From: Capillidium heterosporum
Taxonomy: Eukaryota > Entomophthoromycota > Entomophthoromycetes > Entomophthorales > Capillidiaceae
NCBI GenBank assembly: GCA_016630905.1
Contig: WBMQ01000002.1
Coordinates: forward strand, 434,001-498,000
Reading direction: 5' to 3'
DNA length: 64,000 bases
The notes under the pieces were generated by a model that made no database searches, had not been told where the DNA came from, and saw nothing but the letters and a program-made list of their open reading frames with translations. The translations under genes were made by a program, and so were the position numbers. Shown here in pieces: positions 10,219 to 21,125 of the stretch. Position 1 is the first letter of the stretch; the number at the start of each line of letters is the position of its first letter.

Positions 10219-11313
10219 CTACTGGACGACCGGACTGTCTGCGGTAGAATAATTAGGACGGGATGTCATTGGGTGAGGCGAAGGATGCTTCTTGTCCTGG
10301 TTCAAAACGAGATCCAGCATCAGCATGGACTGGTCGATGTTGGTACGACCGGCTTGGGGTAAAAATACATTTCCGTTGGTAGGGTAGCTGCTGCCATTGG
10401 AATTTTGAAAGGAGTGGTGGCGCAAAGGTTTACGAGGTACGAACTCGGAGACCTGGAACTTCTTGTGGTCAGGTGGTGTCCAGTTGCTCCTGGAGATCTG
10501 GTAGCCGTGCAAAAGAGCTTCGCTGTGGACAAAGTCCTGGAAGCTGGCGTGACGTAGATCCATGGATTTGGAGTTGCGGAAGGGTCTGCCTGAGTTCGGG
10601 GGTTCGGAGTACAGTGGGCTAGTAGGGACCGAGTTGGATTCGCTGGACTGGTAACCCATACCGGTGGGGAGGTAGCTGGACAAACCGGGCTGGACCGAGA
10701 AATCTTGACCTTGGGCTTGAACCTGGGCCTGGACTTGAATCTTCTCCATGTTCTGGAGGTCCTTCATCGACTTGTGCAAAAAGCAGCATCTCTTGCCATA
10801 GGGACAGAACCCGTGCTCCAAAAAGTTGCGGCACAGCGTCGACTTGTACTTGGGGTGCCTGGAGACCGGTCGAAGCTCGTGGTACCCGTGGGCAAATTTA
10901 CATTTGAGCTTGTATCTACAGGCGCCGGTCGCCATGAACGAGGCGCACATCTCCGTTTTGTAGAGGACGATGCTCTTGACCGCCGTCTCGTTGGAGTTGG
11001 GCGAGGAGGAACCGTTGGACTTGATATCCAATTCGTCATGGTCCATGTGGGAAGCACCTTCGTACTCGAGACCGAGCCCTAGGCTGTTGAACCGTTCCAG
11101 GAGGTCGTTGTCGATGAAGCCGGTTTCAGCTCGGTTCGGTCGGCCCGTATCGATGGGCGGCGGTATTTGGCTTGGAGGCATGTAGTAGCGATGTTGACCT
11201 ATGCTGGATGGGTTGGGAACTGAAGTGCTGCGGTCGCGGGATACACCGTTGATTGGCTTAACCGGACCCACCTTGGCGGTAGGTTTAGCTAGGGGTGACT
11301 TCATGTTAAACAT
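10219..11313 (-). CDS. TIS11/tristetraprolin-type tandem CCCH zinc-finger protein
   Basis: Predicted RNA-binding protein that recruits decay factors to AU-rich mRNAs (family knowledge). Intronless, 364 residues from the ATG at 11313. The frame also extends upstream, but only with a TTG, and a TATA box at 11384-11391 favours the ATG at 11313. Two fingers are complete: C-x8-C-x5-C-x3-H at residues 123-142 and again at 161-180. They are preceded by the lead-ins LYKTEMC and KYKSTLC, with the usual 18-residue spacing. The flanks are Ser/Pro-rich and low in complexity, which fits a phosphoregulated protein (inference). GC content is higher than in neighbouring genes. Confidence 0.93.
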   Translation of the reverse strand: MFNMKSPLAKPTAKVGPVKPINGVSRDRSTSVPNPSSIGQHRYYMPPSQIPPPIDTGRPNRAETGFIDNDLLERFNSLGLGLEYEGASHMDHDELDIKSNGSSSPNSNETAVKSIVLYKTEMCASFMATGACRYKLKCKFAHGYHELRPVSRHPKYKSTLCRNFLEHGFCPYGKRCCFLHKSMKDLQNMEKIQVQAQVQAQGQDFSVQPGLSSYLPTGMGYQSSESNSVPTSPLYSEPPNSGRPFRNSKSMDLRHASFQDFVHSEALLHGYQISRSNWTPPDHKKFQVSEFVPRKPLRHHSFQNSNGSSYPTNGNVFLPQAGRTNIDQSMLMLDLVLNQDKKHPSPHPMTSRPNYSTADSPVVQ

Positions 11314-12890
11314 AGCAAGGATCGAGTTTAGGGCAAGGATTTCAAATAACTTTCTCTTCAAGTACAAACTTTGAAAACTTGGGCTTTTATAGATAGAGGG
11401 CTGAGTGGAAACCTCAAAAAATAATTTTCAAATTTTAGCACCTAATCTAGCCTATAGGCTCAATAGGATTGGATTACTTTTGCGCAAGACTTGCTGTTAT
11501 TGGCTGAGGTATCCTTAATGATGAAAAGCTTAAATAAAACCCATGAACTCCCATCTAGTCTACGTATTTCATTGGACAGTATGGTGCATACTATTCCATT
11601 TAACCTGCTGCTAATCAATTTCCAAATTTTGGGAGCTAATTCGTCCACATCCCAGTTGTAAAGGATAGTTTATGCGATCGTAAAGTAGTAGCCATCCTTG
11701 AAGCTCGGGTATGCTGGCCAATGGTTGGATCCATCCAGTTACATAATTGTTTCCTTTTTACCCAAAAGTGGCATAAAAAGGGTAAATTTCTACACCATTG
11801 ACCCGAATGAATTGAGCTGATTTAGTAATCAACTTCGAATCTATTTAGTGAGGAAGTGGACTCAGCAACATACCTATAATTCATTTCTGAAAACATGTTG
11901 CCTGCGGTGGTTTCCAATTGGAATCAGGTAAAACTGCCAATAGTCCGTAGCATGAAGCCGCAAAAGGTACAAATCATAAGTTACAAGCATCCTTTATATG
12001 GATTTCATCTACAGTCAACTTTTAATTGTTTGCATAGCATTTATCGCAGTTTATTGCAAGCACAACTTTAAGCAATGGATTTAACATAGATACCAAATTT
12101 ATACTTAGTTTGGTAGCTTTATACATACAGTGAATCCTTAGTGACACTGACTTGCACATAACGGACAATTCAGGAGTAGCGGCCTTTTCTTGAGAACAAT
12201 GAAAAGCCCCAATTTCAAAATAGAATTGGATCTTTAGTTTTAAGATACTATTGCTATCGAGAATCCATATAGACTCATTATATGAAATATTAGTACCATT
12301 AGCTTCCTAGTTTAGCAACGAAACATCTTGAAATTATAAAGCCAATTGATCTGCTGCCATACCAACTGTAAATTTTGCTATCACTCACTAACAAACCTAA
12401 CATATATTCATATATATTTAGTATTCATGATTTAAAATATTCACAGTATAGTTTTTATTACAAAGACCCAAAATATTTAGCCAAATTTCATACCCAGCTC
12501 TTATTAAGATATTATCAATACATGCTAAAGCGATCTTGTAATCAAATAAACAGAATCTTATCAGCTACTATACAAACATTTTAAAATATACTTATCCTTT
12601 ACATTAAATTAAAGAAATGTGTTTGATAAATCTATATGGGGCATTGTAGATAGAAGCTAGTAGTAGCTGATTAAAATTTAATTTGAATATATATATTTAA
12701 AAGCTTATATATTATCACTCACCTATACCTAATAAACAAACTATATTCTACAAACTCCAAAGAAACTGATGGATTATTAGTTCAAATTTTGGCTACTATT
12801 CAAACTTTAGATTAGTAAATATATGACTAACTAATCTAATTACTCCAATTCTACAAATCTATATAAAACAACTCTAGACTCTGCAATAGT
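11314..12890. other. intergenic, no gene seen apart from a TATA box
   Basis: AT-rich spacer of 1.6 kb, very AT-rich at 12,370-12,850. No supported coding or RNA feature apart from the CCCH promoter. Confidence 0.45.
11384..11391 (-). promoter_or_regulatory. TATA box of the CCCH gene
   Basis: TATAAAAG on the minus strand, about 71 bases upstream of the ATG at 11313. Confidence 0.5.
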
Positions 12891-14414
12891 CTACGAATTT
12901 TTATTCAAAACTTCAACAAAGCCTTCCCTACCATCGGGATCCTCGACCACCACTTCCTCATCAACCTCAGTGCTGGGGAGGAAGAGATAATTCTTGACAT
13001 CCTTACTGTTGATCTTGTATCTGGCCAATATTCTATGGGCCTCTATAAAGTTGGTGTAGCTTTTCTCATCACTTTTTATGATGTCTGAGTGTCGCAGTTT
13101 CTTGGTAAGCAGTTGGATGTAGTCTTGGGGAACGTAACCTAAGGAGGTTTTGTTGGGGATGACTTTACGTATCTGTTCCAAAGTCTTGTACTTTTGGATA
13201 AGACGAATAAAGTACTGCGGGGTAGGTCCTCGAAAGGTGCAGTTAAACTCAGGCTCACTTAGGATCAGCAGGTTACGCATATCATCTTGATCGAATTTGA
13301 GTTCACTTAGAAGCTCTGTTCCATCGGTAAATAGATGGTAGGGATTGGGGTTGAGGATATCGAAAATGATGCCCTTCTCGGGAACAATCTGGTCAAAACC
13401 CAGACTGGTGACATTGTCCGATACCATAAACTTGTAGGCATTGTTGTTGTTCAACAGATGTACGCAGGCGGCGTCAGCATACGTGTTTTGAGTAACCGTA
13501 TAAGGTACGCTGAGATCATGTAACATGGCTCGAACTTCTTCATCCTCAAAGTTGGAAAGTGCCTTTATGCGTTCCTCCAAGATGCGGGACGCCTTTTTTG
13601 AATACTGTACAATGGATTTGATCTGATGATTGATGTAGAGTAGCGAATCCCGATCAAAAGGTATATTCCCATCGAAGCAAGGTAGGTCGAGTTTCGGTAT
13701 AAATTTATGTAAGGTGTGGTCGATAAAAGTGGACATACGCTGTAGCTCAATCTTGAGAGAATCGATACTCGTCTCAGGGTCAGTCAAGTAGTTCAAATTA
13801 GCAAACTTGAGCTCTTCGTAAGGTTTGTTAGCGTCTTTAAATCCGAACTTCCTTACTAGCTCGTTAAAATCATCTTCCATCAGTTCGTTCAGCTTACTAT
13901 TGAAGGTTTTAATATCTAAGGTACTATATCCTAAAGCTAGCACCGCGTCCATCTTACTTTGCTCTACATACGGTTAGTTTCCAGATAAAATTGAATAGTT
14001 ACTTAGTAGGTTGACTTGGTTGTAAAAGTTAAAGTAGCTGTTGACAATTAGTCGAAACTTATTCAACTCAATTAACCGCTTCTCTTCGAATTTTAACCCA
14101 TCTTTACAATCTTCTATCAAAGCAAGTCTACGTCGCTTCTCACTGAATATATCGTCCTTATCGTCGATACCTTCAAAGACGAAAGTTGGTATTATCTTCT
14201 TTGCGGTAAGGTGGCGAACCAATTCAAACACCCCTAACGTAGCATTGTTTGCAGGTAATTTCGTTTTAGGCTGACAAAGGAATTGTCGGCAGAGTGCAGA
14301 AGCGTTGATAACAATTTTTTGACCCGCAAATTGATTAAAGGTCACCAGCTTGAACGCCTTGGATGCATTCTTAATTAAGATCTGTAACGTATGATGCGAT
14401 GAATGAACTACCAT
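12891..14414 (-). CDS. FEN1/XPG-fold (PIN-like) protein, probably catalytically impaired
   Basis: Two exons, 14414-14003 and 13963-12891, give 494 residues. The 39-nt intron contains ACTAAC. The N-terminal XPG_N block is recognisable (GQKIVINAS...IIPTFVFEG...KRRRLA), and an XPG_I-like block follows (SVPYTVTQNTYADAACVHLL...MVSDN). The metal ligands of FEN1-family nucleases are replaced: the first Asp (IDAS) is Asn37, the second (FDG) is Glu81, the GEAEAQ motif reads TYADAA, and the SEDSD motif reads VSDNVT. That suggests a structural or RNA-binding role, as in MKT1-type proteins, rather than a nuclease. The C-terminal 200 residues are not recognised. The fold call is moderately sure; loss of activity is inference. 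Confidence 0.75.
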
Positions 14415-15131
14415 TATCTTCAGCCCTTGTAAAAATGTTGGATTTAGTTGGATGCTCCATAAAAACTTTCAAAATGGATCACTTTTGTACAAGCCAAAAA
14501 TTTTCAATAGAAATAAAACTTAGGTCATAGCTTTAAAGCTGAAAGTATTGATTTGGTGAAGTTTAGTAAATTATATAATTTGCGTTACTATAGGGATTGG
14601 ATAACAAACCAAAGTGAAAAATGGGTAAGAAATGTATATTTCTATCAAATACTATGCTTCAAATATGATAGATAGAAACACAAATATAGTAATTTCATTT
14701 ATGATAAAACTGTGTACAAGCAAAAAGTAAGTATTCGTCTATACATCAACCAAACTAATGAAAAATCAGCTCCAAGTACAAAAATGAAGGTATAAAGCTA
14801 CTTCATACAGTGAAAACCCATTATGAAAATATTTTGATAAAGAAATGGTTTGCTATAGGAAGGGAGTCATACTTTGAATTCAACTGATCATTTTTGATAT
14901 CCTTTATCTTCTTTTTTCGGAATCTTGGGATCCCTATTTTTAGCAAAGTTCGACATAAAATACCTTCTTATAACAAGCTTTGATTGTGTTAAGTTGAAAA
15001 GAAATGAAGTTTTATTTTGTCCAAATGAAAACTGTTTATTGGTTAAACATCTTGGGGTTAGGCCTCAATGGATAGTTTTGAAAATAGCGATAAAAGGGTA
15101 AGGAAAATCAGCAGCTACAAAATAATTAAGC
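14415..15131. other. intergenic, no gene seen
   Basis: AT-rich spacer between the XPG-like gene's 5' end and the septin's 3' end. Nothing supported. Confidence 0.5.
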
Positions 15132-16863
15132 TTACATAATGCTACGCTGGGCGAAAAGGGCATCGATCTCACGCTCCTCGGCCTCGAGCTGACGACGTTC
15201 CTTCTCAATCTCAGCCATAAGCTGTTGACCCTTTTGGTGTAGCTACAAAATTTCAATTCAAAAAAGCATCAAGTTAGTTTCCACTCAAAAAGAATAGGAA
15301 ATATACCTGTTCCTCCTGCACCCGTAAGGCGGTCTCCTTGTTGCGTACCTGCAATACGAACTTCTGACGGATCTCTTCCTCCTTGCGCAGCATATCCTCC
15401 GAGAACTCGGCCTTACGGCCTTCAACTCGATCTAGGAAGGCATCATCGCATTCCAATATGGATTCAGGGCGTCCCGTTTGGCGTAACTTCTTGGCACGGT
15501 AAGAGGCGTAATGGGTGTGGTGGGTCGACTCGATAATATCGTGCAGGCAGGTGTTCATCAGCATACTCTGCAAATGGACAAAGTCACAATGCTCCGGGTT
15601 GTCGACTGCGACCAAAGTTTTAGATCAATTTTGCTTTGAAAGCTTACCTTCGACAATACCCCAACGGTACTTGCGTCCGCGAACCTTGTTCCCATCCTTA
15701 TCAACGAGATTCTGGCTACCCATGATGGCAAAGGGGACGTGTTTCTTAAATGGAATCATGTTAGTATCGGTGAAATTACCAATATATTGCAAATCTTACC
15801 AAGAGTGGGTTGACAAGTTCCTTCTCATCGCAGTAATCGATAGGGTAGAGCTTGATACCGTAGGCCTCAATCTGGTTCATTATCTATTTCAAAAGATTAT
15901 CAAATTGAAGCGCTGCTAAAAGTGCATACCAATTTCTTGTTCCATTCCTTCTCTTCGGGCATCATGGTATCGGCTTTAGCTAAGACCGGTATGATATTCA
16001 CCTTCTCACTAAGTTCCTTCAAGATAACCGAATCGATGTTTCTCAACCTATTCCAAACTTTAGATACTAAAAAAACTACATGTATACCCAGATCCAGGCT
16101 GGATGAAGTAAAGGAGGGCATGGACACGCGTATCGTTAATATGACCACGGTGGTTTTGATTGGACTCTTCAATACGGTAGTTTTCAAACTGGGTATCAAT
16201 GTAATTCAAGATGGGGTCCAAACTAAAAGGAGTTTTAAAAGCTGCTTTAAAGGGACAAAAAGATACTCGTTTTCACGGTTCAACTGATCTCCAAATCCAG
16301 GGGTATCAATAACTGTTAAATGAAGGGTGACGCCCTCTTCCTGAAGTTCTATTTTAAAAAACAGAGTTAGCACATTGGTCCTAAAATTAAAACAAGAGTA
16401 TTTACCAAAGCGGTTGGGAACGACATCCACTTTCATAGTCTTCTGAGGTGCCTTTGGTAAAATGTTTTCCGTCAAATCAGTGTTGAATAAAGTGTTGATA
16501 AAGGTTGTCTTTCCAAGCCCAGTTTCCCCTGTTGCAAAAATAACAAAAGCTAAATTAAACTTTATATAGTAAAAAAGGCATACCGACTACCATCAAGTTA
16601 AATGTGAAGGCATTGCGACCTATGCGTAGGCAACGTTGTTTGGGCAAAGAAGTTATACCCAACTCCTCGGTCAAAGTTACTAAGTTGAAGAGTTGTTTAC
16701 GCCATGGGTTGGGTGAGGCGAACCGACCCCTTTAAAAAAATTAAAAATAGTGTTAAAGTAAATTGCGTACTTGTGTTGTAAAGCATATTCCTACATTTTA
16801 AATAAATTGTTTACATTAGTAGGGTATTAGATGAGTTTTTAGCAAGTCGCTTACCAAAGGCAT
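15132..16863 (-). CDS. septin
   Basis: GTP-binding filament protein of the septin ring at the plasma membrane. Eleven exons: 16863-16855, 16790-16771, 16729-16584, 16528-16406, 16348-16267, 16222-16088, 16047-15930, 15883-15800, 15744-15648, 15605-15307, 15242-15132. They sum to 1224 bases, 407 residues. G1 is GETGLGKT (59-66), G3 DTPGFGD (114-120), G4 AKAD (195-198). The septin unique element is present (KYRWGIVEVDNPEHCDF), and a C-terminal coiled coil rich in Glu/Arg/Gln ends DALFAQRSIM. The first exon holds only three codons. The subgroup (Cdc3/11/12 type) cannot be fixed by eye. It shares a short divergent promoter region with DPM2. Confidence 0.95.
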
Positions 16864-17229
16864 CTTTTGTTTTCAATTAGGTAGTTTAAAAGTTGGAAGT
16901 GAACGGTGCTAGTTGAACTTTGATGACAACTGAACTGAACTGTAATTCACCTTGAAATGAGTTGGCATAATTTCATTTTCCAATCCACTTCAATTGATGA
17001 CTTTTGAAGTTTAGATCCAAAATTTAACTTTGAAAGTAAATTGGAGTATCCGATCAAAAAATTAGCAGGACTTTATAGATTCGTATAAAAACGTCAATAA
17101 TGAGATACTAAATTCCAATCGGGAAATTAAGGTTTTAATCATGACACTGGAACTTGCCATAAAGTTCAAAGTCAATCAAACTCTTCAACTTCAACACTTT
17201 CCAACTCCAAACTAAAAGGTTTCAAAGCA
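16864..17229. promoter_or_regulatory. divergent promoter region, septin / DPM2
   Basis: 366 bases between the start codons of the minus-strand septin and the plus-strand DPM2 gene. It must hold both promoters. I see no single clear TATA element. Confidence 0.4.
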
Positions 17230-17579
17230 ATGGTACCCCATCTTATCCTCCATCCCAGCTAACATCTTACTTTAGTCATCACAAGATACACTCGTAGGTT
17301 ATGCATTGATCTTAGTAGGTTTAATTGTATTTTCCTACTATACGACTTGGGCTTTAGTCTTGGTAAATTTTCCCATTCTTTTTCATTTTCAATTTTTCTA
17401 ATTTTCTTTTTTCAAAATAGCCATTTTTAGATACCGATCACTTCTTACAGAGCTACTTCCCCGGTAACAACTTAGTCATCTATGCTCCACTGTTAGTTTT
17501 GATTATTGGTGTAGCTGGTATTGGTGGGTTTTTAGCCTCCGTACTGTTGAAGTCCAAGAACAAGAAGAAGTCTACCTAA
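17230..17579 (+). CDS. DPM2: DPM2, regulatory subunit of dolichol-phosphate mannose synthase
   Basis: Small ER membrane subunit that stabilises the DPM synthase making dolichol-P-mannose. Three exons: 17230-17232 (the ATG alone), 17276-17362, 17421-17579, giving 82 residues. Family marks: two hydrophobic helices (about 8-30 and 49-73), YYTTWALVLPFLD at the end of the first, SYFPGN in the loop, and a basic tail ending KSKNKKKST that can serve as an ER-retention-type end. Introns are 43 nt (with GCTAAC) and 58 nt. The first intron directly follows the initiator codon. Identification rests on length, topology and the Y-T-x-W-x-x-x-L-P-F-x-D motif. Confidence 0.9.
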
Positions 17580-17926
17580 TCAGCCTTAGAGTAAAGTTGT
17601 GCTATACTTTTTGTTTATTTTGCATCCTAATATTTGAGCGTATTGTTTGATTTACATGCTCGAATTTTTACATTATACTATACCAATACCCTTTAGCTTT
17701 ATTACTTAGCCCTGTTAATTTAAAAGTATATTTATAAATAATATTTGAAATCACTTGCTGATAGCTTTACTGAACACTCCTAAAATAAACTGGATTCGTT
17801 GCCTGTGCAAAAGACTAAATTTAAAAGTGTTTGAATTTGCTATAAATTCTTGATACAATATACACAGCAGCTATAGTGAAAAGGTATATCTAAAAATAGT
17901 GCATCAATTTCAATATCTAGTATTTA
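17580..17926. other. intergenic between convergent DPM2 and KTI12
   Basis: AT-rich 3' flanks of two convergent genes. No other feature seen. Confidence 0.5.
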
Positions 17927-18866
17927 TTATGTTGTAAAGCTCTGATTCAAAAACTCGACAAACATATCGGGTATTCTATCCAGTCCAATGCCTTGTAAGT
18001 TTTTGGCCTTGGTCAAGTTAATAAAAGCGCGCTTCAATCTCTTGATTTCCGCCAAAGTGAGGTGCTTACCGCGCAAAGCAACTTTGATCTTGGAACTGTT
18101 GATGACAACAGTACCACCTGGATTATCCAACTGACTCTCCATGAGTTCGGTAGCTACCTTAGATACCAGTTTGTCCAACTCGTATAGATAGTTGGTGTTG
18201 GACAGTGGTGTGTTTACGGTTGATAAGTTGGGTGGCGGTGCCTTTTTCAAAATTAGAGCGTCCCATATGGAAGTGAAAGGTAAAGGTGGTTCGTCGTCGT
18301 AAATAGTAGTGAAGAGGGGGGAGTCCCATCTATTGGAACCGATGGGTTCCTCAAATCGGTTTATCAGCTCTTCAAACCTACAATTTTAAAGAATTAGTGG
18401 AGTTTATTTTAAATGTATAAATTACACTTTTTCGTCATATTTGTCGTCCCGCTCCGAATTCCATTGTTGGGCCAAATTTTTAGGGGCACCAACATGGATC
18501 TATTTCAAAAATAAACAACTTTAAAAAATAAGCAAAGCTTACCACGCAGTGAGGAGTCGCTATAGCTCTAGCTACACAGTAGAGCTGGTACCTCAGACCT
18601 TTTATGTAGTTGTTGGAATCCAAAATGACTATATCGTTCTTAGTTACTAACCGTTCGGCTGCTGTCAACAATGCTCCTCGTAACTTCTTTTCATCTACCT
18701 GCTGGGCGTAGGTACTATGGTCAAATCCTAAACTTTTGTCATCCACCACCTTGACTGCCAAAGGTAAATTTTCGGCTTGGATACGCTCGTTTAAGTAGCT
18801 TTTTAAATGGGCTACTTTTTGACTTTTACCACTGCTTGGATACCCACATATTATTATTAATGGCAT
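17927..18866 (-). CDS. KTI12: KTI12, Elongator-associated P-loop protein
   Basis: Partner of Elongator in tRNA wobble-uridine modification; P-loop protein related to PSTK kinases. Exons 18866-18543, 18499-18426, 18377-17927 sum to 849 bases (282 residues). The P-loop GYPSSGKS is at residues 8-15 after MPLIII. The Walker-B-like VILDSNNYIKGLRYQLYCVARA follows, then RFEEPIGSNRWDSPLF and the family tail signature KKAPPPNLSTVN. The length is usual for the family. Introns are 43 and 48 nt. It lies head to tail, about 500 bases from the HMG-CoA synthase 3' end. Confidence 0.94.
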
Positions 18867-19365
18867 CTATACTATGTTGGTGTTGATAAAAGCAACTGGG
18901 CTGTAAATTTTGATGATTTCTTGAAGCTTGAAAACTTTAGATTGGGAAATTGAACTTCAAATAATCGAAAATTTTTGGATGAATCCGAGGTAACTTTGCG
19001 TTATGGATTTAAATAGCTTATCGTATTGATTTGAAAAATAGAACTTTACTATCAACTCTAGAAAACAAAGCATATAGGATTCTACATGGTGTTGAAAAGC
19101 AGTAAATATGTGATATTAAGAGTCCTCTAAATAAGCTTGAAATCAAAACTAGCTTAGGTAAGATAATGCTATTTGTATTTCAGATATCGAAAAGTAACTA
19201 TTCCACTTCCTAAGACCACAGCTATGCAAAGCAAGTCTATACAACCATAGCAAAGGAATTAAAAGCAAAACTAAATCTGAGCGTAACATTAGTTTATTGT
19301 TTGGATCTTAGACGTATACATTTTAAAATTGGAAAAAGTTTAGTCAACTTGAGAAGGTAAAAATT
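18867..19365. other. intergenic, no gene seen
   Basis: AT-rich spacer between KTI12 (5' end) and HMG-CoA synthase (3' end). Confidence 0.5.
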
Positions 19366-21125
19366 TTAAGCGCGAATGGCGTACTCCCTTCGGAACTTGG
19401 CATCAATGGACTGAATATAGAAGGTTCCTACATCGACCTTGGCAATTTCCTCTTGGGGCTGGTAGGGGTGCAAGTGGTGGGTTTCCTCACGCAACAACAT
19501 AACTTTGTCAAACTCGGCTGGTTCAACTTTGGTACGAGCAGCTAAACGTTCGGCAAAGTTGATGGTCTTGCGCATCTGTTCGGTTGAGCCAACAACTTGG
19601 AAGGAGAAGAGAGAGGCGGCCGATCCCGAGCCATAGGAGAAGATACTTACCCGTCGGTTAAGCTAAAGTGATAAAAGTTAGGTAACAGATGTAGAAAAGT
19701 GATGATACCAGATCTTCGGGGGCGACTTCCGAGATGAGGGAGACTAAGCCACCGTAAACGGAGGCAGTGTACATGTTACCCAAGTTCTTGGCGGCCAGTA
19801 GAGTGGGGGCTACCCTCTGGGCGTACTGATCCTTGGACTGAGCGACAAAGGCCTTTTCCAAGATCTTGTCGCTGTAGGTTTCCTCCAACTTGAGTCCTTT
19901 GAACTGTTGGACTGCTTCGAATTTGGGGTTTTCGGTATCATTTAAGAAGTCGTTGAAGGCCTACAAGTAATTAAATAATGGCATTTAGTACAAGCAGAAA
20001 TTAGAAGTTAAAGCTTAATTACCAATCTTCCGTAAGACTTTTGTACGAGCTTAGTGTATGGCGAGTGGAATAAAGAGTAGTCAAAGGTATCGAGGGTGAC
20101 TTTAGTTCCGGGGAACTAGTAAAGGTATTTGAGTGCTAAAATCAAAAAGTGGGCTTACCTTCTTCTCGTATTTTTGGCGGTAAAGTTCGTAGGTTTTGTC
20201 GACGGAACGCAAGTAACATTCAACCGAAAGTACACCATTGACTTCAGGGAACTCGGACATTAAATTGGGTTTGTAGAAATCATAGACGTGTTCCATATGA
20301 GTAGCACGTAGACCTAAGTTGGACAGAGCATAAGTAAACTACTTTAACTCTAGCTTTACCTCTATCGAATACGATGGGAGCGTCCTTCCCAATAAGGAGG
20401 GCAACGGCACCACAACCACCGGTAGGTCTAGCGGATCCAGCAGCGTAGACAGCGATATCACCAGCTACGACAATACCATATCTACCATCCCAGTAGCTAG
20501 ATTCTACCCAAGCCAAGGTGTTGAAGAGGGCGTTGGTACCGCCGTAACAGGCGTTGGTGGTATCGACACCCTCGACGTCAAAGTTCCCTGATTCTTGGAA
20601 CAGCTGCATAATAGCGGTTTTGACCGACTTGGACTTGTCGATGATGGTCTCGGTACCTACTTCCAACCTTCCTACATCTTTGTAGGAGATGTTGTACTTG
20701 GTCATAAGGTTTTTGACGGCTACAAAAAAGTTAGTTTAAGCATGCATGCAGAAGCTTACCAGTTAAGCAGATGGAGTTGATATCTAATAGGTACGTTAAA
20801 ATTTTGCAATTTTTGGGTTTAGTCTTGGAAATGGTAGGTTGTACAATTACCTTCTAAATCACCACAGAAGGCCATGTTGGTCTGACCCAAACCAATAGTA
20901 TATTTTCCGGCTGAGACGCCGTCAAACTGTTCTAAAGTATGGGTTACTACAAATATACGATTTAGTGCTGCTTACCTAATTCAGATTGATTGACATACTA
21001 ATTTCAATTTAAATATAAGGGACGGTTAGTTAGCGACATTTGAAATATAATGGTCCTACTCTTTGAGGGAAGTATACTTCGGCAGCTACGACACCGACGT
21101 TTTCAGGGTAGTTAGAGGTGGTCAT
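19366..21125 (-). CDS. ERG13: hydroxymethylglutaryl-CoA synthase
   Basis: Condenses acetyl-CoA with acetoacetyl-CoA to HMG-CoA, the step before HMG-CoA reductase in the mevalonate/sterol pathway. Nine exons: 21125-21060, 20997-20976, 20931-20851, 20783-20760, 20719-20360, 20313-20159, 20115-20023, 19960-19709, 19662-19366, summing to 1350 bases, 449 residues. The catalytic Cys122 lies in [15 protein letters not shown], Glu88 in GRLEVGTET, and the His in [31 protein letters not shown] and [13 protein letters not shown] are also present. There is no mitochondrial presequence, so the protein is presumably cytosolic. Two exons are only 22 and 24 nt long. Confidence 0.97.

Noticed and set aside
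10320-11185. Several alternative frames over the CCCH gene on both strands
   Set aside because: Shadows in a GC-richer gene; only the frame with two complete CCCH fingers is credible.
12375-12584. 69-codon plus-strand frame
   Set aside because: Lys/Tyr/Ile-rich product typical of AT-rich noncoding DNA; no family or splice support.
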